From Burkholderiales bacterium (GTDB lineage: Bacteria > Pseudomonadota > Gammaproteobacteria > Burkholderiales > Casimicrobiaceae): a DNA stretch of 52,080 nucleotides. Below, piece by piece: positions 26,948 to 36,159 of this stretch (position 1 is the first letter of the stretch; each line of letters opens with the position of its first letter). The stretch lies in the NCBI GenBank assembly GCA_020853025.1, contig JADYZP010000022.1, positions 1 through 52,080 of the forward strand. Reading direction: 5' to 3'. Made by a program: the position numbers and the translations under genes. The notes beneath the pieces are model-generated. The model had not been told where the DNA came from and did no database searches. It was given only the letters and a program-made list of their open reading frames with translations.

Positions 26948-28606
26948 ATGACGACGGACCCAAAGGTGGATTACCGCACCGATCCGACCCGCTATCGGCA
27001 TTGGCGGCTTGGCTTCGCCGGCCCGATCGCAACGCTGGCGATGGACGTCGCCGAGGATGGTGGCGTGCGCGACGGCTACAAGTTGAAGCTCAATTCCTAC
27101 GACCTGGGCGTCGATATCGAACTCGCCGACGCCGTGCAGAGAATTCGCTTCGAGCACCCGGAAGTGCGCAGCGTCGTCGTGACCAGCGCGCGCGATCGCG
27201 TCTTCTGCTCCGGCGCCAACATCTTCATGCTGGGCTTGTCGTCGCACGCGTGGAAGGTCAACTTCTGCAAGTTCACCAACGAAACGCGCAACGGGCTCGA
27301 AGACTCGAGTCGGCATTCGGGATTGAAGTTCCTGGCCGCCATCAACGGAGCCTGCGCGGGCGGCGGTTACGAGCTGGCGCTCGCCTGCGACGAGATCTAC
27401 CTGGTCGACGATCGCTCGTCGACGGTTTCACTGCCGGAGGTCCCGCTGCTCGGCGTGCTTCCCGGCACCGGGGGACTGACCCGCCTGACCGACAAGCGCC
27501 ACGTGCGGCACGACCTGGCCGACGTCTTCTGCACGGTATCCGAAGGCGTGCGCGGCCAGCGCGCGAAGGATTGGCGACTGGTCGACGCCATCGTCAAGCC
27601 CGGAGAGTTCGCCGCCGCGGTGCGCGAGCGCGCGCTGGCGCTGGCGCAGCAAAGCGACCGGCCGGCCGACGCACACGGCGTGGCGCTGACGCCCATCGAA
27701 CGTCGCGACGACGATGCCGGCTACCACTACGAATTCGTCGACGTCGCCATCGACCATGCCGGACGCAAAGCGGAATTCCTGCTGCGCGCCCCCGCTGCCG
27801 CGCAGCCCGGCGACATCGCCGGCATCGAGGCCGCTGGTGCACGCTGGTGGCCGCTGCAATTCGCGCGCCAGCTCGACGATGCGATTCTCACGCTGCGCAC
27901 CAACGAACCGGACCTCGGCACCTGGCTCTTCCGCTCGGCCGGGGACCCCGCCGCCGTGCTCGCCGTCGATGCGGTCCTTGACCGGCACGCGCAGCACTGG
28001 CTGGTGCGGGAAACGGTCGGCCTGCTGCGTCGCACGCTGGCGCGTCTGGACGTGACGTCGCGCACGTTGTTCGCGCTGGTCGAGCGCGGGTCGTGCTTCG
28101 CCGGCACGTTGCTCGAGGTCGCACTTGCCGCCGATCGCACCTACATGCAAAGGCTTCCCGACGACGCGGCGGCGGAGCCCACGCTGGCAGTGACGTCACT
28201 GAATTTCGGCACCTACCCGATGGTCAACGGCCAAAGCCGACTGGCGCGTCGGTTCTACGACGAGGCTTCGCCGCTCGCCGCCGTCGAGCGCACGATCGGT
28301 ACGTCGATCGCCGCCACCGACGCCGTGGCACTCGGCCTCGTCACCGTCGCGCCGGACGACCTGGACTGGGACGACGAGATCCGCATCGCGCTCGAGTCGC
28401 GCGCGAGCATGTCGCCCGACGCGTTGACCGGACTCGAGGCCAACCTGCGTTTCGGCGGCCGCGAAACGATGGCGACCCGGATCTTCGGCCGCCTGTCCGC
28501 ATGGCAGAACTGGATCTTCATCCGCCCCAACGCGTCCGGTGACGACGGTGCGCTCAAGGTCTACGGCAAGGGCGGCAAGGCGAAATTCGACTGGCTGCGG
28601 GTTTGA
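26948..28606 (+). CDS. boxC: 2,3-Epoxybenzoyl-CoA dihydrolase (benzoyl-CoA-dihydrodiol lyase) BoxC
   Basis: BoxC hydrolyses 2,3-epoxybenzoyl-CoA using two waters, opening the ring to 3,4-dehydroadipyl-CoA semialdehyde and formate. The 552-residue chain is a long member of the enoyl-CoA hydratase superfamily. The oxyanion segments are RVFCSGANIFMLGLSSHAWKV-like near residue 90 (DRVFCSGANIFML) and LAAINGACAGGGYELALACD near 135. The C-terminal half carries a second crotonase-like region (SLNFGTYPMVNGQSRLARRF) and ends in ARWFGRLS-type RIFGRLSAWQNWIFIRPN. ATG 26948 has a strong GGGAAGGAG site. It is the first catalytic gene after boxR; its stop is 35 bases from the boxB ATG. Confidence 0.96.
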   Translation: MTTDPKVDYRTDPTRYRHWRLGFAGPIATLAMDVAEDGGVRDGYKLKLNSYDLGVDIELADAVQRIRFEHPEVRSVVVTSARDRVFCSGANIFMLGLSSHAWKVNFCKFTNETRNGLEDSSRHSGLKFLAAINGACAGGGYELALACDEIYLVDDRSSTVSLPEVPLLGVLPGTGGLTRLTDKRHVRHDLADVFCTVSEGVRGQRAKDWRLVDAIVKPGEFAAAVRERALALAQQSDRPADAHGVALTPIERRDDDAGYHYEFVDVAIDHAGRKAEFLLRAPAAAQPGDIAGIEAAGARWWPLQFARQLDDAILTLRTNEPDLGTWLFRSAGDPAAVLAVDAVLDRHAQHWLVRETVGLLRRTLARLDVTSRTLFALVERGSCFAGTLLEVALAADRTYMQRLPDDAAAEPTLAVTSLNFGTYPMVNGQSRLARRFYDEASPLAAVERTIGTSIAATDAVALGLVTVAPDDLDWDDEIRIALESRASMSPDALTGLEANLRFGGRETMATRIFGRLSAWQNWIFIRPNASGDDGALKVYGKGGKAKFDWLRV

Positions 28607-28641
28607 CACTGCGCGTTTGCGCGTACGAGGACATCAGGAAC

Positions 28642-30069
28642 ATGGAAGCGATCAACTACAGCGAAAAGATTCCCAACAACGTGAACCTGGCCGGCGACCG
28701 CACGCTGCAGCGTGCGCTCGAGCCATGGCAGCCCAACAACCTGAAATGGTGGTCCGAAATGGGACCGGATTCGGCACAGGCCTTCGACGTCTACCTGCGC
28801 ACGGCGGTCAGCGTCGACCCGTCGGGTTGGGCGCACTTCGACCATGTGAAAATGCCGGACTACCGGTGGGGCGTGTTCCTGACGCCGGCGGCCGAGGAGC
28901 GCAGGATTCATTTCGGCGAACACCTGGGCGAACCGGCGTGGCAGGACGTCCCGGGCGAGCATCGCGCCAACCTGCGGCGGATCATCGTCACGCAGGGTGA
29001 CACCGAGCCGGCGTCGGTCGAGCAGCAGCGCCACCTGGGGCTCACCTGCCCGTCGCAATACGACCTGCGCAACCTGTTCCAGGTCAACGTCGAGGAAGGC
29101 CGCCACCTGTGGGCGATGGTGTACCTGCTGCATCGGTACTTCGGTCGCGACGGCCGCGAGGAGGCCGAGGCGCTGCTCGAGCGGCGCTCGGGCGACGCCG
29201 ATCACCCGCGCATCCTCGGCGCATTCAACGAAAAAACGCCCGACTGGCTGGCGTTTTTCATGTTCACCTACTTCACCGACCGCGATGGCAAGTACCAGCT
29301 CTGCGCATTGGCCGAATCGTCGTTCGACCCGCTCGCGCGCACGACCCGGTTCATGCTGACCGAGGAGGCGCACCACATGTTCGTCGGCGAGTCCGGCGTC
29401 TCGCGCATCATCGCCCGCACCTGCGAGGTCATGAACGAACTGAAAACCGACGACCCCGCACGCTTGCGCGCCGCCGGGGTCATCGACCTGCCGACCATCC
29501 AGCGCTACCTCAATTTCCATTTCTCGGTGACCATCGACCTCTTCGGCGCCGACCAGTCGTCCAACGCCGCCACGTTCTACGCGGCCGGACTCAAGGGCCG
29601 TTTCGAGGAGGGCAAGCGCAACGACGACCACCGGCTGCACGACGCGACCTACAAGGTGCTCGAGGTGCGCGACGGCCAGCTGGGCGAGCGCGACGTGCCG
29701 ATGCTCAACGCGCTGAACGAGGTGCTGCGCGACGACTACATCCGCGATTCGATCGGCGGCGTATCGCGCTGGAACAAGGTGATCGAGAAAGCCGGTATCC
29801 CGTTCCGCCTCACGGTTCCGCACAAGGCCTTCAACCGCCGGATCGGCACGCTGGCCAACATGCGCGTCACGCCCGACGGCCGCGTCGTCGACGACGCCGA
29901 GTGGCAGGCGCACGAACGCGAGTGGCTGCCCAGTGCCGAGGACCGCGCGTTCGTCGCCTCGCTGATGGGCCGGGTCACGGCACGCGGCAAGTTCGCGAAC
30001 TGGATCGCCCCACCGGCGGTCGGCGTCAACAAGCAGCCGGTGGACTTCGAATACGTGCGCTTCAATTGA
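28642..30069 (+). CDS. boxB: Benzoyl-CoA 2,3-epoxidase oxygenase component BoxB
   Basis: BoxB is the diiron oxygenase that, with reductase BoxA, converts benzoyl-CoA, O2 and NADPH to 2,3-epoxybenzoyl-CoA. The 475 residues include the likely iron ligands at the expected spacing: Glu122 ([12 protein letters not shown]), Glu152 and His155 (NVEEGRHLW), Asp213 (YFTDRDG), Glu242 and His245 (TEEAHHMF). Its start matches known BoxB proteins: ATG 28642 gives [16 protein letters not shown] with AGGAAC upstream; a TTG 13 codons earlier is in frame but less likely. The end is the conserved [10 protein letters not shown]. Its stop overlaps the boxA start. Confidence 0.96.
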   Translation: MEAINYSEKIPNNVNLAGDRTLQRALEPWQPNNLKWWSEMGPDSAQAFDVYLRTAVSVDPSGWAHFDHVKMPDYRWGVFLTPAAEERRIHFGEHLGEPAWQDVPGEHRANLRRIIVTQGDTEPASVEQQRHLGLTCPSQYDLRNLFQVNVEEGRHLWAMVYLLHRYFGRDGREEAEALLERRSGDADHPRILGAFNEKTPDWLAFFMFTYFTDRDGKYQLCALAESSFDPLARTTRFMLTEEAHHMFVGESGVSRIIARTCEVMNELKTDDPARLRAAGVIDLPTIQRYLNFHFSVTIDLFGADQSSNAATFYAAGLKGRFEEGKRNDDHRLHDATYKVLEVRDGQLGERDVPMLNALNEVLRDDYIRDSIGGVSRWNKVIEKAGIPFRLTVPHKAFNRRIGTLANMRVTPDGRVVDDAEWQAHEREWLPSAEDRAFVASLMGRVTARGKFANWIAPPAVGVNKQPVDFEYVRFN

Positions 30070-31301
30070 ACGCTGCGGGCCGCGATCCGGGTGAGGTGCT
30101 GCGCCAGCACCTGATCGATCCGGAAATCTGTATTCGCTGCAACACCTGCGAGGAGACCTGTCCGCTCGACGCGATCACGCACGATGCGCGCAACTACGTC
30201 GTCGACCCGGAGATCTGCAAGGCGTGCGGCGCGTGCATCACGCCGTGCCCGACGGGCGCCATCGACAACTGGCGGCAGGTGCTGCGGGTCAACGTCTACA
30301 CGACCGCCGAGCAGCTGACCTGGGACACGCTGCCGGCGCCGATCGAGGTCGCCGCCGCCGCGGACGACGACGACCTTCCGCCGGAAGTCGCCCGCATCAC
30401 CGCACAAGCGAGCGAGGGCCAGGGCGGCCACGTGCCGCCGCCGTGGTCGGCAGCGCATCCCTTCGTCAACCTGTATCCGCTTTCGCGACCGGCGGTGGCG
30501 ACGGTCTCCGGCAATTTTCGGCTGACCGGCGACGACGCCTCGAGCGACATCCGGCATATCGTCCTCGATTTCGGCGCCACCACTTTTCCGGTGCTCGAAG
30601 GGCAGACCATCGGTATCGTGCCGCCCGGCACCGACGCGCAGGGCCGTCCACACCACATTCGGTTGTACTCGGTGGCAAGCCCGCGCGACGGCGAGCGGCC
30701 GCGCTACAACAACGTCGCACTGACGGTGAAGCGCGTGACCGAGGACCACAGCGGCATGCCGGTGCGGGGTGTCGCCTCCAATTTCCTCTGCGACCTGAAG
30801 CGCGGCGCCACCGTCAACGTCGTCGGACCCTTCGGCAGCAGCTTCCTGATGCCCAACCATCCGGGAGCCAGCCTGCTGATGATCTGCACGGGCACCGGAG
30901 CGGCGCCGATGCGCGCGATGACCGAGCACCGCCGGCGGCAGATCGCGCAGCGCGAAGGCGGCAAACTGATGCTCTTCTTCGGTGCCCGCGTGCCGGAGGA
31001 ACTGCCCTACCACGGGCCGCTGATGAAACTCCCTCGCGATTTCATCGACATCAACCTCGCCTTCTCGCGCGTACCGGGGCAGGCCAAGCAGTACGTGCAG
31101 GACCGGATTCGCGCGCGCGGCGACGACGTGGTTCGCCTGTTGGCGAGCGACCAGTGCCACGTCTACGTCTGCGGCCTCAAGAGCATGGAGGAAGGCGTCG
31201 CGCAAGCTTTCCGCGACGTCTGCCGCCGTCACGGGAATGACTGGGACGCGATGCTGCCCCGCCTTCGCGAACAGGGCCGCTTCCACCTCGAGACCTACTG
31301 A
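30066..31301 (+). CDS. boxA: Benzoyl-CoA 2,3-epoxidase reductase component BoxA
   Basis: BoxA passes electrons from NADPH through FAD and iron-sulfur centres to BoxB. Two ferredoxin [4Fe-4S] motifs lie at the N-terminus, [12 protein letters not shown] (Cys22, 25, 28, 32) and [12 protein letters not shown] (Cys51, 54, 57, 61). A linker follows, then an FNR-like module: FAD site RLYSVASP, nucleotide site [14 protein letters not shown], and the terminal [14 protein letters not shown] and FHLETY. No ATG fits. I chose TTG 30066, which shares TTGA with the boxB stop; GTG 30096 is an alternative ten codons later and would still keep all cysteines. The maximal open frame extends back through boxB and is not coding there. 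Confidence 0.95.
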   Translation: MNAAGRDPGEVLRQHLIDPEICIRCNTCEETCPLDAITHDARNYVVDPEICKACGACITPCPTGAIDNWRQVLRVNVYTTAEQLTWDTLPAPIEVAAAADDDDLPPEVARITAQASEGQGGHVPPPWSAAHPFVNLYPLSRPAVATVSGNFRLTGDDASSDIRHIVLDFGATTFPVLEGQTIGIVPPGTDAQGRPHHIRLYSVASPRDGERPRYNNVALTVKRVTEDHSGMPVRGVASNFLCDLKRGATVNVVGPFGSSFLMPNHPGASLLMICTGTGAAPMRAMTEHRRRQIAQREGGKLMLFFGARVPEELPYHGPLMKLPRDFIDINLAFSRVPGQAKQYVQDRIRARGDDVVRLLASDQCHVYVCGLKSMEEGVAQAFRDVCRRHGNDWDAMLPRLREQGRFHLETY

Positions 31302-31309
31302 CGCCACAC

Positions 31310-31777
31310 ATGCGCTTCGCCGAGCTCACCGTCGGCCGTGTGATCGAATGCGGACCCGCCTCGCTGACCGAGCGCGAGATCGTCGACTTCGCCCGCCGCT
31401 ACGATCCACAGTGGTTTCATACCGATCCGGAGCGCGCGCGAAGCGGACCCTGGCAGGGGCTGATTGCCAGCGGCTGGCAGACCTGCGGCGTCGCAATGCG
31501 CATGGTCTGCGATGACATTCTCTCCGGCTCCGAGACCTTCGGCTCGCCCGGCCTCGCCTACCTGAAATGGGACAACCCGGTTCGTGCGGGTGACGAGTTG
31601 CGCGTCGTGGCCGAAGTGCAGGAAAACCGCATCGCGAAGCGCCGGCCCACGCTGGGCATCCTGCGCTGGCACTGGCGGATGACCAATCAGCGCGGCGAAG
31701 CGGTGCTCGAACTCGAAGCGACGAACTTCTTCGACCTTCAGCGCGATTCCGGCTTCAACGCCAGCGCCCGGGCATAG
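31310..31777 (+). CDS. MaoC-like (R)-hydratase/dehydratase family protein at the end of the box operon
   Basis: This 155-residue hot-dog-fold protein belongs to the MaoC-like dehydratases, which add or remove water at enoyl-CoA esters. The catalytic Asp/His segment is present as FARRYDPQWFHTDPERA near residue 28, and LIASGWQTCGVAMRM follows as usual. It begins eight bases after boxA, so it is in the same transcript. A hydratase for dehydroadipyl-CoA breakdown after BoxC is a plausible role but is inferred from position. The 3' end overlaps the convergent rsmI gene by 40 bases. Confidence 0.87.
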   Translation: MRFAELTVGRVIECGPASLTEREIVDFARRYDPQWFHTDPERARSGPWQGLIASGWQTCGVAMRMVCDDILSGSETFGSPGLAYLKWDNPVRAGDELRVVAEVQENRIAKRRPTLGILRWHWRMTNQRGEAVLELEATNFFDLQRDSGFNASARA

Positions 31778-32661
31778 ACGGCGTCGCGCGCAACGCCGGT
31801 GACCGCTGCCACCACGCGCGCGGCGCGCGCCGGCGGCAGCTCTTCCAGGAGCGCGGCAAGCCAGCGCAGGCCTTCGTCGTCGAGCGCGGCTGCGTCACCA
31901 CGCGGCACGGCGGCCGGCGCGTCGACGATCAGCACGAATTCGCCGCGTTCGCGATTCGCGTCGGCTGCAAACCACGCCGGCGCTTCGGCAAGCGGCATCG
32001 CCCTTATGGTCTCGAAAGCCTTGGTCAGTTCGCGGGCGACGACGAGCATGCGCTGTGGACCAAGCCGCACCAGCAAGTCGTCGACCGTGGCACGGACGCG
32101 GTGCGGCGCCTCGTAGCAGACGAGCGCCGCCGGCAGGCCGGATACGCGATCGAGCAATCCGCGCCGCGCCTTGGCTTGCTGCGGCAGGAAGCCGGCGAAG
32201 AGGAAAGTGTCGGCGACAAGTCCGGCGGCCGACACCGCCGCCGCCACGGCGGAAGGGCCCGGCACCGGCACCACCGCGTAACCGGCGTCGCGCACGCCAC
32301 GCACCAGCCGTGCGCCAGGATCGCTGATCGCCGGCGTGCCGGCATCGCACACCAGCGCCACGCTGCGGCCATCACGCAGTAGAGCGGCAATCGAGCGCAT
32401 TCGCTGCGCCTCGTTGTGCGCGGTCAGCGACAGCGTGCGCGTCGCGATGCCGTAGTGACGCAACAAATTGCCGGTCGTGCGCGTGTCCTCGGCGGCGACG
32501 ACGTCGGCGGTCGCCAGCACGTCGAGCGCGCGCAGCGTGACGTCGCGCAGGTTACCCAGCGGAGTTGCCACAACATATAATGTCCCGCCCTGCGCGCGGA
32601 ATGTGACCGCGGCGACCGCGCGGCTGCCAAGCCGCCAGGAATCCGTATCGTGCCCTTCCAT
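31738..32661 (-). CDS. rsmI: 16S rRNA (cytidine1402-2'-O)-methyltransferase RsmI
   Basis: RsmI methylates the 2'-OH of C1402 in 16S rRNA using S-adenosylmethionine, tuning the ribosomal P site. The 307-residue chain has the tetrapyrrole-methylase-like fold: GTLYVVATPLGNLRDVTLRA at the start, AEDTRTTGNLLRHYGI, then the SAM loop VCDAGTPAISDPGARLV and VPVPGPSAVAAAVSAAGL, followed by FAGFLPQQAKARR and YEAPHRV. ATG 32661 (or 32667, two codons earlier) is chosen; the frame stays open upstream through the divergent lpoA gene but is not coding there. It is back to back with lpoA, the classical arrangement. Its tail overlaps the MaoC gene end to end. Confidence 0.94.
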   Translation of the reverse strand: MEGHDTDSWRLGSRAVAAVTFRAQGGTLYVVATPLGNLRDVTLRALDVLATADVVAAEDTRTTGNLLRHYGIATRTLSLTAHNEAQRMRSIAALLRDGRSVALVCDAGTPAISDPGARLVRGVRDAGYAVVPVPGPSAVAAAVSAAGLVADTFLFAGFLPQQAKARRGLLDRVSGLPAALVCYEAPHRVRATVDDLLVRLGPQRMLVVARELTKAFETIRAMPLAEAPAWFAADANRERGEFVLIVDAPAAVPRGDAAALDDEGLRWLAALLEELPPARAARVVAAVTGVARDAVYARALALKPESR

Positions 32662-32682
32662 CGCCATCCGCCATCGCTCCCG

Positions 32683-34020
32683 ATGCCCACCTCGATTGCC
32701 GGCTCGAATGCCGTCTTGCGATCTGCTCGCGTCGTCGCGATCGTGACCGCGGCGCTGCTCGGCGCGTGCCTCGTCGCTTCCTGCGCGAGCGTGCAGCCGG
32801 GAGGGCGCGCGAGCAGTCCCGCGCCCGGCACCATCATATCGGTACCGGCGCCGGCTGCAGTCGCGAAGGCGCCAGCGGCGGCCGCGCAGGCGTCGCCGCA
32901 GGCGACGACGACGCCGCTGGTCGAGACGCCTGCCCCTGCAGGAGCCACGGAGGGGTCGGTCACGGCAAAGCCGGCGACGACGCCTTCGGAGCTCGCCGCT
33001 GCGTCGCCGCCAGCGCTGGCCACCTCGCCACAAGGTGTCGCGACCAGCATTGCACTTGTGCTGCCACTCGACGTCGCCGCCTACGCGCGCGCGGCCGACG
33101 CCGTTCGCGAAGGTTTTCTGGCGGCCGCAGCGTCGGCGGGAGCGCTACCGACGACCCGCGTCTTTCCCTACGCCGAAGACGGCGTGCTGACGGCGTTCGA
33201 GGCTGCGCGCACCTCGGGCGCGCGCGTCATCGTCGGACCGTTGACACGCGACGATTTGAAGCTGGTTGCAACGATGGCGCTCGAGCTGCCGACCACCATC
33301 GCGCTCAATCAGCTCGACGAGGGCACCGCGATGCCGCAGAAGCTGTACTCGCTGTCGCTGTCGATCGAGAGCGACGCGAAGCTGATCGCCCGCAGAATAC
33401 GCGCCGAGCCCCCGCCCGGTGCTGCGTCCGATACGCGGTTGAAGGTCGTGATCGTCGGTGGGCAGACTCCGCTGTTGCGACGTTTCGCCAGCGCATTCGC
33501 GCAGGATTGGACGGCGCTCGGGGGCGCCGTGCCCGACTTGTATCGGTTCGACGGCACCCCCGATGCCATGGCGGCAATGCGTCGCGAAATCGGGAAAACG
33601 GCGCCCGACGCCGCGCTGCTGGCGCTGGACGGCGGCAGCGCCGCGCTCGCCAAGCCGTACCTGGGAACCGTTCCCGCGTACGCCAGCGGCCTGGTGTTCG
33701 AGCCGGAGTCGCAAGCCGTCGTTCGCGACCTGGACGGCCTGATGCTGGTGGAAATCCCCTGGATTGTCGATCCGAACGCACTGCAGTTCGCAACGCTGCC
33801 ACGGCGCGAATTCGGCAGTTCGGCGCTGACCCGACTCTACGCACTCGGTCTCGACGCCTTTCGCGTCGCTCAGGCATTTCGTGAAGTCGCGCCCGAGCAT
33901 TTCAAGCTCGAAGGCGCGTCGGGCACGATCACGCTCGTCGACGGCCGGCACTTCGTGCGCGAGGGAACCATCGTGGTGTTCCGCGAAGGCCGGCTGACGC
34001 CTCTCGATGTCCCGCGCTGA
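32683..34020 (+). CDS. lpoA: LpoA-like penicillin-binding protein activator lipoprotein, short form
   Basis: LpoA is an outer-membrane lipoprotein that activates peptidoglycan synthase PBP1A. This 445-residue version has a lipoprotein signal (hydrophobic core then LGAC or VASC as the lipobox), a long Ala/Pro-rich linker to about residue 110, and a periplasmic-binding-protein-like domain (SIALVLPLDVAAYARAADAV, VFPYAEDGVLTAFEAA, GARVIVGPLTRDDLKLV, TIALNQLDEG). The N-terminal TPR domain of the roughly 680-residue E. coli protein is missing. ATG 32683 is chosen; GTG 32650 is in frame. Position between rsmI and yraN is diagnostic. It overlaps yraN by 14 bases. Confidence 0.86.
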   Translation: MPTSIAGSNAVLRSARVVAIVTAALLGACLVASCASVQPGGRASSPAPGTIISVPAPAAVAKAPAAAAQASPQATTTPLVETPAPAGATEGSVTAKPATTPSELAAASPPALATSPQGVATSIALVLPLDVAAYARAADAVREGFLAAAASAGALPTTRVFPYAEDGVLTAFEAARTSGARVIVGPLTRDDLKLVATMALELPTTIALNQLDEGTAMPQKLYSLSLSIESDAKLIARRIRAEPPPGAASDTRLKVVIVGGQTPLLRRFASAFAQDWTALGGAVPDLYRFDGTPDAMAAMRREIGKTAPDAALLALDGGSAALAKPYLGTVPAYASGLVFEPESQAVVRDLDGLMLVEIPWIVDPNALQFATLPRREFGSSALTRLYALGLDAFRVAQAFREVAPEHFKLEGASGTITLVDGRHFVREGTIVVFREGRLTPLDVPR

Positions 34021-34384
34021 GAGATCGGCCACGACGCGAGGCGCCGCACGCGGCGAACGAGCCGAAGCGCTCGCCGCCGATTACCTCATGCGGCAGGGAT
34101 TGACGCTGGTCGCGCGCAATTTCCGTACACGCCTGGGCGAGATCGACCTGATCGCGCGCGACCGCGACGTGCTCGTCTTCGTCGAAGTGCGCCTTCGCTC
34201 GAGCAGCGCATTCGGCGACGCCGCTGCGAGCATCACGCACAGGAAGCGCGCGCGACTGGCCGCCGCCGCCCGGACCTACTTCGCGATGATCGGACACGAA
34301 CCGACATGCCGCTTTGACGCGATCCTGTTGGACGGTCTCGACCCCGAACGCATCACGTGGGAGCGCAATGTCGATATGGCGTGA
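34007..34384 (+). CDS. yraN: YraN/UPF0102 family nuclease-like protein
   Basis: This 125-residue protein of the UPF0102 family has a predicted restriction-endonuclease-like fold; a precise function is not established. Typical features are the basic helix ARGERAEALAADYLMRQGL, the core LGEIDLIARDRDVLVFVEVR with the family's E-x-D and E-V-K/R (here Arg) residues, and RKRARLAAAARTYF. It starts inside the end of lpoA (14-base overlap), which indicates translational coupling. The conserved location between lpoA and the SIS gene supports the call. Confidence 0.92.
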   Translation: MSRAERSATTRGAARGERAEALAADYLMRQGLTLVARNFRTRLGEIDLIARDRDVLVFVEVRLRSSSAFGDAAASITHRKRARLAAAARTYFAMIGHEPTCRFDAILLDGLDPERITWERNVDMA

Positions 34385-35624
<1,240 letters not shown>

Positions 35625-35625
<1 letters not shown>

Positions 35626-36137
35626 TGGCGCCGGCGCCGTCCACCTTCGTGGCGACCGCCGCACCGTGCTACGCGGACAAGGTCGCGACTGCGGACGATG
35701 CGCTGGCACGCATCGCGCGACTGCCGCGTCCGCTGGTGATGACCAACGGCGTGTTCGACCTGCTGCATCGCGGCCACGTTGCCTATCTCGAAGACGCGCG
35801 CGCTCTCGGCGCATCGCTGGTCGTCGCCGTCAATTCCGACGCCTCGGTACGCCGGCTCGGCAAGGGCGACGATCGTCCCGTCAACGCGCTCGCCGACCGG
35901 ATGGCAGTGCTGGCCGCACTTGCCGCCGTGGACCTGGTGGTGCCGTTCGACCACGACACGCCGCGCGACCTGATCGTCGCCGCGATGCCCGATGTGCTGG
36001 TCAAGGGGGGCGACTACACGGCACAGACGACCGCGGGCGCGGCGGAAGTCCTGGCCGGCGGCGGCCGCTTCGCCGCGATTCCCTTCCGCTTCGAGCGGTC
36101 GACGTCGTCGCTGCTCTCGCGCATTCGCGGCGGCTGA
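35625..36137 (+). CDS. rfaE2: D-glycero-beta-D-manno-heptose 1-phosphate adenylyltransferase (RfaE2)
   Basis: This nucleotidyltransferase makes ADP-heptose for the LPS inner core. In E. coli it is the C-terminal half of HldE; here it is a stand-alone 170-residue protein. The TNGVFDLLHRGHVAYLEDAR segment carries the HxGH nucleotide motif, and VNSDASVRRLGKGDDRPVN and DVLVKGGDYT are the family's other signatures. The start is GTG 35625, sharing one base with the dolP stop, so it is tightly coupled. The kinase partner (RfaE1) is not in the window. Association with the GmhA-like gene makes this a partial heptose-synthesis module. Confidence 0.92.
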
Positions 36138-36159
36138 AAGTGCGGCGCCGTTTTGGCGC

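Noticed and set aside
28603..28641. TTG 28603 as the boxB start
   Set aside because: It would overlap boxC and add 13 residues not found in known BoxB proteins. ATG 28642 has a better ribosome site and family fit.
29736..31307. A 523-codon minus-strand frame opposite boxB/boxA
   Set aside because: It is antisense to two genes with intact metal and cofactor motifs, and it has no recognisable domain or start signal.
32576..32581. TATAAT on the plus strand as a promoter for lpoA
   Set aside because: It lies inside the conserved GTLYVV codons of rsmI and has no convincing -35 hexamer. A promoter is possible but the evidence is too thin to list.
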